Positions 19,201 through 27,848 of a DNA stretch of 64,000 nt are shown one piece after another; position 1 is the first letter of the stretch, and every line of letters starts with the position of its first letter. Source of the DNA: Pedobacter sp. Leaf176 (GTDB lineage Bacteria > Bacteroidota > Bacteroidia > Sphingobacteriales > Sphingobacteriaceae); the NCBI RefSeq assembly GCF_001424305.1, contig NZ_LMPD01000008.1:1-64000 (forward strand). Reading direction: 5' to 3'. The position numbers and the translations under genes were made by a program. The notes beneath the pieces are model-generated. The model worked only from the letters and a program-made list of their open reading frames with translations, made no database searches and was not told the origin of the DNA.

Positions 19201-22200
19201 TTTATTATAAGGATAAAATTATCGATAAGGTTTGGTTAAAGGTTTCGCCCAAGCAACGCATCATCAAAATAAAAGCACAGCCCAATTTCGAAGATTCATT
19301 TAATGTTCAGTTTTCTATGGTTCAAAATGGTGTAATTTATCAATCGATGCAGTCAGTTTTAATAAAAGATGTCTCAAAAGAACTCGATGTTAAATTTTTA
19401 TCATTTAGAGATAAATTACAGCCGGGCGAAAAGGAAAGCTGGAAATTGCGTATCACAAATAAAAATGGTGAAAAACAAATGGCCGAAATGGTGGCCACTT
19501 TGTACGATGCATCTTTAGATAATTTAAGTGTTATGAACTGGAATACCATTTATAAACAACAGTATAGCTACCATGCTTATAATTGGCAATCGGAGTTTAA
19601 TAATTTAAAAACAGGGCAAGAACCCTGGTTTCTTAGAAATTACTATCGTTACTATCAACAACAATATCGGAATTATGAAAATGTTAATCTTTTAGGTTAT
19701 GATTACTATGGTGGTTATAATAATGCCTATCATAATTATTTGAGAAAAATGGAGTTGGCTAGAAAGAAAGATTTGCTTGAGGTATTTGAAAAAACAATAG
19801 CACAATTAGATAAAGGAAAAGGTTTTTATGGTGTGGTTAATGATGCAAATGGATTTGCAGTACCAGGCGCATTAGTTAAAAACGGGAAAATGACAACGTA
19901 TACAGATCAGTTTGGTATTTATCAAATTGGCGCAAAAATTGGCGATAAGCTCTCTATTGTTTTTATAGGGTATTTACCAGCATCGGTTACATTAAATTCT
20001 TTAGGCAGAAATGATGTTATAATGAAAGAGGATAACCGTGCGCTTAACGAGGTTGTTATAACCGGTTATGGTACTCAGTTAAAAAGCACCGTTGCAGGAA
20101 TTTCAGTAACGCTAGGAGATGAAGTGAACTCTAATAAAGCCCTGCTAAGGGAAGTGAAAACTGAAATCGGCGAAAGGTTTAATAAAAGCGGTTTAATTAG
20201 ATCCGTAAGGACTTTAAACGGAGTGGCAGTAGCTGTAGATGATAACAAAACATATGATTTTGTATCGATTAATGCATACGATCCCAAAACGAATACTTAT
20301 ATTATTAATGGGAAACCGGTAAAGACATTTCCAAATATTGAAGCTCGTACCAATTTTAGTGAAACAGCATTCTTTTATCCGCAATTGCAAACTGATGAAG
20401 CTGGTGAAATTAATATAGATTTCACTATTCCGCAATCGTTAACTCGATTTAAAATGATGGGTTTTGCACATACAAAAGATTTAAAAACAGGAACAATTAC
20501 TAAAGAGTTAGTCACGCAAAAACAATTAGCCATTTCGGCAAATGCGCCACGTTTTTTTCGCGAAGGCGATACCATTCTGTTTAGTGCGAGGTTAAATAAT
20601 TTGTCAGGTAAAAATTTAAAAGGAGAGGCAATATTGGAAATCAGAGATGGCTTAACCCATAAATCGATTTCAATATTTGATAAACCCAATGATGGCATTC
20701 GGCAGTTTCAACTTGGAAGTGATGGGAATAAAGCTTTAAACTGGGTCTTAATAATTCCTTCGGGTTTAAGTGCAATTAGTTATAAGCTTTTAGCAAAATC
20801 AGAAGAATATTCTGATGGAGAAGAAATGACAATTCCAGTTTTACCAAATTCGATGCTTATTACTGAAAGTATGCCTTTAAATGTTCGCGGCGGAACGAGT
20901 AAAACTTTTGTTTTGGATAAACTATTTTCGTCGGGGAAATCGAAAACTTTAAATAATAAAGCGCTAACATTCGAGTTTACCTCCAATCCGGTTTGGTATG
21001 CGATCCAAGCCTTACCATATTTAATGGAATATCCGTTAGACTGTACTGAGCAAACTTTTAGCCGTTTCTATTCAAATAGTTTTGCAACAGGAATCATTAA
21101 TTCATCTCCAAAAATTAAGCGGATTTTCGAATCGTGGAAACAAGTAAATAATGGTGAAGCGCTACTTTCTAACTTAGAGAGAAATGAAAATTTGAAATCG
21201 ATTTTGCTCGAAGAAACACCTTGGGTACGCAATGCAGATAATGAAAGCGAACGTAAAAAACGTTTGGCTGTACTTTTCGACTTAAACAGAATGACCAATG
21301 AATTAAAAGCTAATTTCCAGAAGTTAGAAAGTATGCAAAATGCGAATGGTTCTTTCCCTTGGTTTAGCGGTATGGCTGAAGATAGATACATTACCCAACA
21401 CATTGTTTTAGGGATGGGCCAATTAAAACAATCGAAATTGGTCGACGAAAAAGCGTTTCCAAATTTTAACAAAATGCTTAATAAGGCAATTGCTTATTTG
21501 GACGGGCAATTTATAAACGATTATAAAAAGGAATCTACTATTAAAAAAGTAGGTTACTTACCTTTACATTATTTATATGCAAGAAGTTATAGTTCGATAA
21601 AAAATGATGAGCCGAACTTTCATAAAGTTTTAACTTTTTATCTCAAGAAAATTAAAGAAAGCTGGATACTGATGGATCCTTACCAACAAGGGCAAGCAGC
21701 TCTAATTTTAAGTAGAAATGGTAATAAAGTTGAAGCGCAAAAGGTTTTAAAACTCTTAAAGGAAAGGGCACTAAAAACTGATGAGTTTGGTATGTATTGG
21801 GCTAACAACCGTAATGGTTATTGGTGGTATCAAAATTCTGTAGAAACTCAATCTCTGCTCATAGAAGCTTTTGACGAGATTACAGCAGACGCAAAATCGG
21901 TTGAAGAAATGAAAATCTGGCTGCTTAAAAACAAACAAACTAGCAATTGGAAAACTACAAAAGCTACCGTTGCTGCTTGTTATGCATTATTAATGAAAGG
22001 CACCGATTTATTAGGCGAAAGTAACGAGCCCGAAATTATAATTGGCCATCAGAAACTAGTCGATCTACAGCAGCCCAATGCTACAAAGGAAGCCGGAACG
22101 GGCTATCAAAAGTTAACTATTGCTGGTGCTGATGTAAAACCTGAAATGGGTAAGGTGCAAGCTATAAATAACAACAAAACAATGGCATGGGGAGCACTTT

Positions 22201-22670
22201 ACTGGCAGTATTTCGAACAGTTAGATAAAATCACTTCAGCCAGTACAGGAATTACTATAAAAAAGCAATTGTTTATCCAAAAAAGTAACGCCAAGGGAGA
22301 TGTTTTGACACCACTGACTGCAACAAATGTTTTGGCTCCCGGCGATTTATTAAAGGTGCGTATAGAGATTTATTGCGACCGGAATATGGAATATATTCAT
22401 TTGAAAGATACGCGGTCGTCGGGTTTTGAGCCTGTAAATGTCATTTCTCGTTATAAATATCAGGATGGTTTGGGCTATTATGAAAGTACAAAAGATGCAT
22501 CGACCAATTTCTTCATCAGTTATATGCCAAAGGGCACCTATGTGTTTGAATATCCGTTGCGGGTTACACATGCCGGAAATTTTTCAAATGGAATTAGCAG
22601 CTTGCAAAGTATGTACGCTCCGGAATTTACCACTCACTCAGCAGGAATCAGGGTAAATGTAAAACCTTAA
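16260..22670 (+). CDS. alpha-2-macroglobulin family protein with inserted SusC-like regulatory module
   Basis: A 2136-residue exported protein; signal peptide about 1-24 (ends SDA-QQ). Residues about 25-370 are helical and repeat-like. The macroglobulin part follows: the MG2-type segment FADRPIYRPGQIVYFKGIY near 585, EEYKRPTFEITF near 672, and the A2M domain ETAFFYPQLQTDEAGEI near 1366. The thioester motif C1595-T-E-Q1598 lies in DCTEQTFSRF, so it should trap attacking proteases covalently. Unusually, residues about 1187-1277 form a carboxypeptidase-D-like beta module (GVVNDANGFAVPGALV), followed by NEVVITGYGTQ as at the plug border of SusC-type receptors. No pbpC neighbour, unlike enterobacterial yfhM. 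Its stop abuts the stop of the opposing LytTR gene with no gap. Confidence 0.9.
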   Translation: MKNALLKTFLILFFFACSLTSDAQQNLYFLKEFKRVDSLANIAEPKAALSLINILNSKARLQKNNEMLIKSVVYRMLFQSYLEENQFVTIINDLQKDVSLAKQPAKSVLQSLLAESYWKYYEKNSYQFAQRSKLSGENSKDISTWSLPKITDETIKNYLASLAETTLLQNIESGKMRDILIGDSSTRYLRPTLYDILAHRAIDVFMNTQIEVAKNDNSIDFSKNELFVDFKGFQKLNFSSSDSSSFAAQAFKIFQTLNKYHNDNRNIAALADVELKRLKFIYQRNGSDKHENFFNSLETLAAFSESTEIYADVLCEQATLIQKQNLTYFNPENKLIKAVELAERAIKAYPKSIGATNAKNLIDEIKTKKLGIEIKGYNIPDNPFQIKFSYKNTDIAVLKLYKLKSVDPDFNFDNAKQYDEFLHKRKPIKEWQVSLPKKADYREHNFIDKIEALPSGNYVLFAGDSRDTSATDLISYANFKITKLAITSRISGLVNHQYFISDSKTGKPLKNVNINERLREYINGKNILIDRGSVTTDKNGFAESTSYLSVNNVVFNLGSDSVNINVNGNNFSYREERKKVILFADRPIYRPGQIVYFKGIYLQNEDYKNSILAKENIDVVFKDVNWADIQKLSLTTNDYGTFQGSFTIPQGRLNGRMQINTRYGGITIQVEEYKRPTFEITFDKFNDKYNLNDSILVNGKAITFSGYPVGGAKLKYTIFRISMPDMTSRHAGNLVKQIAVGKVQVKDDGRFTFNFLALAGYDSNKNYMYKITVDVTDVNGETRTSSTEIKVGEKDIRLTFNLPDKIFLTSKTDGFSFDVLNLNNRPINAKVETQWSKLQEPQTLTIKNPFQVKPEAYSLNRINFKKNFPTAEYNDESNPESWPLSTISFNKNIDIVNGFGELRLHDKSLLSGYYKVKITAINNANDSVSIDKIVQVFNQKPEVIATINDWLIAENSVIPKSGTAIFRIAGVLNNADAYYEVYYKDKIIDKVWLKVSPKQRIIKIKAQPNFEDSFNVQFSMVQNGVIYQSMQSVLIKDVSKELDVKFLSFRDKLQPGEKESWKLRITNKNGEKQMAEMVATLYDASLDNLSVMNWNTIYKQQYSYHAYNWQSEFNNLKTGQEPWFLRNYYRYYQQQYRNYENVNLLGYDYYGGYNNAYHNYLRKMELARKKDLLEVFEKTIAQLDKGKGFYGVVNDANGFAVPGALVKNGKMTTYTDQFGIYQIGAKIGDKLSIVFIGYLPASVTLNSLGRNDVIMKEDNRALNEVVITGYGTQLKSTVAGISVTLGDEVNSNKALLREVKTEIGERFNKSGLIRSVRTLNGVAVAVDDNKTYDFVSINAYDPKTNTYIINGKPVKTFPNIEARTNFSETAFFYPQLQTDEAGEINIDFTIPQSLTRFKMMGFAHTKDLKTGTITKELVTQKQLAISANAPRFFREGDTILFSARLNNLSGKNLKGEAILEIRDGLTHKSISIFDKPNDGIRQFQLGSDGNKALNWVLIIPSGLSAISYKLLAKSEEYSDGEEMTIPVLPNSMLITESMPLNVRGGTSKTFVLDKLFSSGKSKTLNNKALTFEFTSNPVWYAIQALPYLMEYPLDCTEQTFSRFYSNSFATGIINSSPKIKRIFESWKQVNNGEALLSNLERNENLKSILLEETPWVRNADNESERKKRLAVLFDLNRMTNELKANFQKLESMQNANGSFPWFSGMAEDRYITQHIVLGMGQLKQSKLVDEKAFPNFNKMLNKAIAYLDGQFINDYKKESTIKKVGYLPLHYLYARSYSSIKNDEPNFHKVLTFYLKKIKESWILMDPYQQGQAALILSRNGNKVEAQKVLKLLKERALKTDEFGMYWANNRNGYWWYQNSVETQSLLIEAFDEITADAKSVEEMKIWLLKNKQTSNWKTTKATVAACYALLMKGTDLLGESNEPEIIIGHQKLVDLQQPNATKEAGTGYQKLTIAGADVKPEMGKVQAINNNKTMAWGALYWQYFEQLDKITSASTGITIKKQLFIQKSNAKGDVLTPLTATNVLAPGDLLKVRIEIYCDRNMEYIHLKDTRSSGFEPVNVISRYKYQDGLGYYESTKDASTNFFISYMPKGTYVFEYPLRVTHAGNFSNGISSLQSMYAPEFTTHSAGIRVNVKP

Positions 22671-23345
22671 TCAGGTCAACTGAATACCGGTATACGTTGC
22701 GCCTATTGGGATCATTTTTGTTCCTATCCAAATCTGGCTTCGGTCAAATTTGGATATTTTATTTTTAGCGACTATGAATGCTCTATGGCAGCGAATAAAA
22801 TCGTTTTTTGGCAAAATTTCCGCTAAATCATTTATCGTAATTCTAGAGCTCAGCAGCTTATCCTTAAGTTGAATCTGTGTATAATTTCCAGAGGCTTCCA
22901 CATAAATGATCTCATCTAATTCAACCTTAATCTGTTCATAACCGTCTTTCACGAAAATGTATTCAGATTTTGAATCCATCTTTTGATTTCGCAGATTGAA
23001 CAGCTCCTGTGCTTTATTGCACGCCTTTAAAAAACGCGAAAGTGAAAAAGGTTTTAACAAATAATCAACAGCATCAAGTTCAAAACTTTGAACGGCATGT
23101 TCGGTATAAGCCGTAGTAAAAATCACCATCGGCGGCTTAGTCAAACTCTTCAAAAAATCAATGCCGCTGATGTCCGGCATTTTGATGTCGAGAAAAATTA
23201 GATCAATTTTATTGGATTGCAAGTAGCTTATCGCTTCAAAGGCATTTGTGAAAACGGCATTTAGCTCCACAAAAGGTACTTTTGAAGCATGAGACCTGAT
23301 GATGTCTAGCGCTATCGGTTCATCGTCTATTGCAATGGCGGTCAT
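22671..23345 (-). CDS. LytTR-family response regulator
   Basis: A 224-residue regulator. The receiver domain (1-120) has the acidic pair DDE at 7-9, phospho-acceptor D53 in FLDIKMPDISG, and the TTAYTEHAVQSFELDAVDYLLKPF switch region. Residues about 128-224 form the LytTR DNA-binding domain (FVKDGYEQIKVELDEIIYVEA, then FIRCHRAFIVAKNKI). It is the output partner of the LytS-type kinase two genes upstream. Its ATG follows directly after the TAA of the TlpA gene (TAAATG), so the three genes form one tight operon. The terminal TGA touches the stop of the alpha-2-macroglobulin gene. Confidence 0.95.
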   Translation of the reverse strand: MTAIAIDDEPIALDIIRSHASKVPFVELNAVFTNAFEAISYLQSNKIDLIFLDIKMPDISGIDFLKSLTKPPMVIFTTAYTEHAVQSFELDAVDYLLKPFSLSRFLKACNKAQELFNLRNQKMDSKSEYIFVKDGYEQIKVELDEIIYVEASGNYTQIQLKDKLLSSRITINDLAEILPKNDFIRCHRAFIVAKNKISKFDRSQIWIGTKMIPIGATYTGIQLT

Positions 23346-24857
23346 TTAATATTTAGTTTTTGTCAGAACTGATTCTATCTGTTTGTACAGTTCTTCTTTA
23401 TCACTAGGTCTTAAAGCTTTACTTACGGCTAGGTTACCTTCGCTGTCAAAGATAAAATATTGCGGATAGTATTCGGCCTTGTCCGGATTATTTTTCAATA
23501 ATTCCTTCCAGAATGGTGAAATTGTTTTCCTGTTTTTGCGCAAATGATTTCCGGTCAATCCATTGACTTTTATAAATTCTCTCCATACTTCGTCGCGTTC
23601 ATCGTCATCCATATCGAGGTACACAAACTCAAGATTCTTGTTTGCAAATTTTCTTTTTAGTGGTAAATTATATTTCAGCTCATCTTTACATGGTCCGCAC
23701 CAGGTTCCCCAAACGTCTAGGTAAACAACTTTTCCTTTGAATTTTTTGATCACCTCATAAATAGAAGTCACTTTATCATAGTTATTAATAATTTTTATTG
23801 AGTCATTAGTTTCATTTCTACGAAGGGCAATTTTCAGTTTATTTATTTTATTTAGAATATCACTATTATATTTACTTTTAGGAAAATGACTGATGAAAGC
23901 ATCTTTCAGTGCTTCAGCCTGTCTCAAGTCTTTGTCTTCATATAAGTTAAGAATTTCCTGATATGAATGTTTTTCTGTAACGGCTTCAGGCAAATTTTTA
24001 GTAAAGCCAATCCATCTCCAATAGGGTTTGCCATATTTTTTTACAATTGTATTTGCACTATCCAGACTTATTTCAAAGTAGGGTATGGATTCAGTTGGTT
24101 TAATATTTTCAGCTTTTATCCGCCTGAAGGCTTTGGTTTCGAGATACCTGATGTAATTATTAGCGAAGGCAAAATATTGTGGACCTGCATTATCCAAATC
24201 GGGCTTTCCTGTAGTTCCGTCAAATATTTCTAAAATTAAGCTTTCAACAACCTCCCTGTCTTTAATTTGTGTTCTTGCTAAATCATTCAGATAATTGTAA
24301 GCGATGAACTTAACCTCTGATGAAATTAAAGTTTTATCCGCTGCTGAAATTTCTGACTGGTTAATGATATCAATCTTTTTGTCTCGCTGGGCGAAATAAG
24401 GCATAAGGACCTGCTCTTTCAATTGATTTAGTGAAAGTGTCGAAAACTTGTTGTTGTCTGCATTTTGGAAGAAGAATGGATATTCTTCAAGATTAATTCG
24501 CTCCAATACCTTATTTTCGGCTAATGCGGAGCCAGAAACAGCATTTAATGAAGTATCGATAACATTTAAATCAATATGTAGACCTTTTGATGGAGTTAAT
24601 AAAAGGGTAAAAAATTTTCTCTGGAAAATTAGACTGCTCAATTTCTGAGTTTTCAAAGGCAAAACAATGCCAAAGTTGCCGTTTTTATCTATCGGAATGT
24701 TAATGGAATTTTCTTTGTGAAAACCAAAAACAACCGGGATGTTGAGTTGTAAATCTTCCTTTCCCGAGTAATTTTTAATTTTTCCTGTAAGCTTAAATTG
24801 GGCAAAAGTATTCGTTATTGCCGCTGTAATAAGTAGCAGCGTAATTAGTGTTTTCAT
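23346..24857 (-). CDS. TlpA-like thioredoxin with DUF4369-like N-terminal domain
   Basis: A 503-residue exported protein; signal peptide 1-19 (ends TFA-QF). Residues about 20-105 form a beta-sandwich like DUF4369 (GKIKNYSGKEDLQLNIPV). A helical middle follows. The C-terminal thioredoxin domain has WGTWCGPCKDE with the CxxC pair near 386-389 and a later cis-Pro region (YPQYFIFDSEGNL). It should reduce or exchange disulfides in the periplasm. The gene sits between the kinase and response regulator genes, 25 bp after the kinase stop and 0 bp before the regulator start. This suggests it is part of, or a target of, the signalling unit; that role is inference. Confidence 0.9.
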   Translation of the reverse strand: MKTLITLLLITAAITNTFAQFKLTGKIKNYSGKEDLQLNIPVVFGFHKENSINIPIDKNGNFGIVLPLKTQKLSSLIFQRKFFTLLLTPSKGLHIDLNVIDTSLNAVSGSALAENKVLERINLEEYPFFFQNADNNKFSTLSLNQLKEQVLMPYFAQRDKKIDIINQSEISAADKTLISSEVKFIAYNYLNDLARTQIKDREVVESLILEIFDGTTGKPDLDNAGPQYFAFANNYIRYLETKAFRRIKAENIKPTESIPYFEISLDSANTIVKKYGKPYWRWIGFTKNLPEAVTEKHSYQEILNLYEDKDLRQAEALKDAFISHFPKSKYNSDILNKINKLKIALRRNETNDSIKIINNYDKVTSIYEVIKKFKGKVVYLDVWGTWCGPCKDELKYNLPLKRKFANKNLEFVYLDMDDDERDEVWREFIKVNGLTGNHLRKNRKTISPFWKELLKNNPDKAEYYPQYFIFDSEGNLAVSKALRPSDKEELYKQIESVLTKTKY

Positions 24858-24882
24858 AAAACTTATCTATAATTTGAAGATA

Positions 24883-26388
24883 TTAATCCAACTGTAAGGT
24901 TAAGTGAATAAAGAATTCTTTTGCACTTTCGCGGATAATCAATTCATGTTTGCCATGGTAAAGGTGCAATAGGCGTTGCTTTACATTCTCCAAACCAATA
25001 CCACTTTTTAATTTTTCAGGGTCATTATCGGCCTTTAAATGAATGCTGTTATGCACGTCGAAATAGAGGGTGCTCTCTTTGGTTTGAAGTGTAATTTTAA
25101 TATGCGACGGTTGTTGCAAGCTAATACCGTGTTTAAAAGCATTTTCTACAAAAGGAATTAATAGCATTGGTGTAATTTGTAGGTTGTTCAACTGCTCATC
25201 AATCTGAGTTTCTATTCTGATGTCCGCAGAACGCGATGTCCTCAGTTTTTGCAAATCAATGTAATTATTCAGGTATTCAACTTCGCGGGTCAATGAAATT
25301 TTATCCTGCATATTCTCATGTAACATGAACCGCATCATATCGCCGAGTTTTTGTATGCCTTCGCCGGTGCGTTCGGCATTTTCCTGCAAGGCTGTTCCAA
25401 ACAAAGTATTTAAAGCATTAAATAGAAAGTGCGGGTTAATTTGCGATTGTAAGAAACTTAGGCTTGCATCAGACTTGCCTAATTCCGTTTTTAACGCCGT
25501 AATTTCTGTTCTGTTGGCTAAGCGTCTTTTGTAAATATACCATGACAGTGGCGCACTGATTACCAGTTGTGTTGGCATGTGGAACAGAAATACGATAAAA
25601 AACATTTCTATTCGCCAGATAAATAAAGTTGAAATCAACCCTAGTGGGACTGCGAGTAAAATCGAGATGAAAAATACCTGCCAGAAATAAACTTTAAAAG
25701 GCTTTTCTTTAGCAAAATTTTGTGGAAGCAGTGTATAAATAGAATAAACCACGATGCCAATTGCGGAGAAAATTACCAGTGTCCAGCATATGCTTAGTTC
25801 GATTCCAGAGTTGCTCGAAATCCAGAGCAAAAGACCAACAAACCAAAAGCCCAGTCCAAAGCCGATATCAACTTTCATTTGTGTTTCCTCATCAGCACTT
25901 TTGTCTTTATTGTCAGAGAGATAACTTACAAAAGCTTTGATAAGCGCGTAAGCTGAAATGATTACAATAGACCACATGCTGTAAACATAGCCTTTAAAGA
26001 AAATTCGGTTGTAAGCATGTTGTAAATCAGCATAATCTAATAATGTGTAGGCCTCAGAATAGGTTTTGCAAATGCTGAAGATTAATCCGCCTATTAGGAA
26101 TAAGCCCGCAAGTAAAAAGCTGTTGGCAAACACATTCTGCTTTTTAAGAAATGCGGGCATGATGCAAAAGTTTATTGCTAGAAAACTGAGGTATAAAATA
26201 GAAAAGCGAAAAAGTTCCGGTACCAGGTAATTAGAGAAGTAAGAGTATGTTACTTTTTCGTTTAAAAAGTTATAGTAATTTTCATTACGTATTCTGGCAT
26301 CAGCACCCGATATAAGTAAAACAACAACCAGAATATAGAGGGCTGTAGAAATCCAGAATTCAACTTTACGTAAATCTTTAAAATCCAT
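24883..26388 (-). CDS. LytS/YehU-type sensor histidine kinase
   Basis: A 501-residue membrane kinase. About eight hydrophobic segments occupy residues 10-290. The cytoplasmic part has the His_kinase (PF06580) motif LQSQINPHFLFNALN, with the phospho-accepting His near 320, and a GHKL ATPase end with PFVENAFKHGI and SGIGLENVKQRL. These kinases pair with LytTR regulators, and one is encoded in the same operon after a TlpA thioredoxin. There is no periplasmic sensor domain of note, so the signal may be sensed in the membrane. The start ATG 26388 lies 199 bp from the divergent Spx-like gene. Confidence 0.94.
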   Translation of the reverse strand: MDFKDLRKVEFWISTALYILVVVLLISGADARIRNENYYNFLNEKVTYSYFSNYLVPELFRFSILYLSFLAINFCIMPAFLKKQNVFANSFLLAGLFLIGGLIFSICKTYSEAYTLLDYADLQHAYNRIFFKGYVYSMWSIVIISAYALIKAFVSYLSDNKDKSADEETQMKVDIGFGLGFWFVGLLLWISSNSGIELSICWTLVIFSAIGIVVYSIYTLLPQNFAKEKPFKVYFWQVFFISILLAVPLGLISTLFIWRIEMFFIVFLFHMPTQLVISAPLSWYIYKRRLANRTEITALKTELGKSDASLSFLQSQINPHFLFNALNTLFGTALQENAERTGEGIQKLGDMMRFMLHENMQDKISLTREVEYLNNYIDLQKLRTSRSADIRIETQIDEQLNNLQITPMLLIPFVENAFKHGISLQQPSHIKITLQTKESTLYFDVHNSIHLKADNDPEKLKSGIGLENVKQRLLHLYHGKHELIIRESAKEFFIHLTLQLD

Positions 26389-26587
26389 TTTGTTTCTTTT
26401 GATGCTGCAATTTTAGTTACGTAAAGCTAATTTATTTTTAAAATGTGATGGATGACTCAAATAATGTGATGAATTACCTGGATTTGCAGGATGTAGGGAT
26501 TTTAGGATTAATTCGTCACTCGTTTATACGCCCACGGTTTAGAATTCAATTATTATCTTTGGAGAAATTCACCCACTTGTAAGTATC

Positions 26588-26935
26588 ATGATAGTTTACG
26601 GAATACCAAATTGCAATACAGTTAAAAAATCTCTGGACTGGTTAAAAGCGCATAAAATTGATTTTGAATTTCACGATTTCAAGAAAAAGGGAATAACCGC
26701 AGAAAAGTTGGCCGAATGGTGCAAAGTATTTGGTTGGGAAACTGTGCTCAACAGAAAAGGTTTAACCTGGAGAAAACTTTCGAAAGAAGAACAAAGTACC
26801 ATCGATAACCAGGAAAAAGCGATTGCCTATTTAGTTCAACATACCAGTGCCATCAAACGACCGGTTATAGAAAAAAATAATCATGCGATTTTAATTTCTT
26901 TTGATGAAAGCCGCTATGTCGAAACACTTGGTTAA
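26588..26935 (+). CDS. ArsC/Spx-family protein (YffB-like)
   Basis: A 115-residue thioredoxin-fold protein of the ArsC/Spx group. The N-terminal IPNCNTVKKSLDWL has one cysteine (C9) where Spx has CxxC, so it fits the YffB/ArsC-like branch. GITAEKLAEWCKVFGWETVLNRKGLTW and KRPVIEKNNHAILI (with the ArsC-like RP) support the fold. Members include arsenate reductases and regulators binding RNA polymerase; this one lacks the clear arsenate triad, so the activity is open. TATCTTTG 26 nt upstream (26554-26561) may be its -7 box. Confidence 0.88.
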   Translation: MIVYGIPNCNTVKKSLDWLKAHKIDFEFHDFKKKGITAEKLAEWCKVFGWETVLNRKGLTWRKLSKEEQSTIDNQEKAIAYLVQHTSAIKRPVIEKNNHAILISFDESRYVETLG

Positions 26936-26989
26936 GTCGGTTGTTTATGTTAAAGTTGTTAAATCAAAATATTAACTTCTAAACTAATA

Positions 26990-26997
26990 TACTTTTG
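26990..26997 (+). promoter_or_regulatory. -7 promoter box near the start of the CarboxypepD_reg gene
   Basis: TACTTTTG is followed by AAT and ATG 27001, a gap of 3 nt, so the mRNA could be nearly leaderless. No -33 TTG at the right distance was found. Confidence 0.4.
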
Positions 26998-27000
26998 AAT

Positions 27001-27744
27001 ATGTATAAGCTGATTATTTTCTTGTTTCTTGCGGTTCCCTTCGTTTCGTTTGCTCAATCGAGTGTAAGTACCGGTGCTATTTTCGATTTTTCAAGAAAAG
27101 CCAGTCCTTTACCAGGCGTAACAATCAGAAATTTAAACAGCAAAAAAATAACCTCTGCAAGTGCGTCGGGTAGATTCACCATTGCCGCTAATACAGGCGA
27201 TTTACTGGAATTCTCTTTAGTAGGCTACATTACTGATACGCTTTACTTAACAAATTTATTGCCTAAAACCATTTACATGGTCGAAAGGAATACCAATTTG
27301 GGTGATGTGAATATTCAGGGCGTAAAAATAAATAAGGAAATACTATCTCCTGATCCAATGGCAGAAAAATACACGCTAATGGGGACGGGCGGTAATCTGG
27401 ATAGGAAAAAGATGACCGATAAAGTTGGTGGTTTGAGCCTTAATCTTGGTTATGGCAAGTATAAACGCCAGCAAAGGAAAGAAGCAGAATTGGAGGAGCG
27501 TGAAAGATATCTGGCAGAAATTGATCAAAATTTTAATGAAAAAACCATAGCTAATCTTTTGAAGCTTGAGGGACAGGAATTGAAAAGTTTTATGATACTT
27601 TATCGTCCTTCGGTTTTAAAAGTACAATCAGAAAGGCCTTTTAAATATTCCTATTATATTGTACAGGCTTACCATGCCTGGCTGAAGTTGCCGCCCGCGG
27701 AAAGAAAATTAAAGGATTTACCGGACTTAAAAAAGGTAAATTAG
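27001..27744 (+). CDS. exported carboxypeptidase-like regulatory domain protein
   Basis: A 247-residue protein from ATG 27001; a TTG at 26995 would add two residues and is less likely. Signal peptide about 1-18 (VSFA-QS). Residues about 20-100 form a CarboxypepD_reg-like beta domain (LPGVTIRNLNSKKITSASAS, then EFSLVGYITDTL). The rest is helical, with EAELEERERYLAEIDQNF, and ends in a Lys-rich tail. Such proteins are common in this phylum; the function is unknown. The following hairpin terminator (27787) closes a single-gene unit. Confidence 0.8.
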   Translation: MYKLIIFLFLAVPFVSFAQSSVSTGAIFDFSRKASPLPGVTIRNLNSKKITSASASGRFTIAANTGDLLEFSLVGYITDTLYLTNLLPKTIYMVERNTNLGDVNIQGVKINKEILSPDPMAEKYTLMGTGGNLDRKKMTDKVGGLSLNLGYGKYKRQQRKEAELEERERYLAEIDQNFNEKTIANLLKLEGQELKSFMILYRPSVLKVQSERPFKYSYYIVQAYHAWLKLPPAERKLKDLPDLKKVN

Positions 27745-27786
27745 AAAATATTAAATAAATCCACGGATACCTTGTAAAGTAACTTT

Positions 27787-27820
27787 ATAAGCACAAAGAA
27801 TACACTTTGTGCTTATTTTT
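27787..27820 (+). terminator. hairpin terminator
   Basis: AAGCACAAAG (27789-27798) pairs with CTTTGTGCTT (27805-27814) around a 6-nt loop; ATTTTTT follows. It ends the gene 27001-27744 and lies just before the M1 peptidase promoter region (TATATTTG at 27821). Confidence 0.85.
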
Positions 27821-27848
27821 TATATTTGCCGCCAAATAAATACATGTC

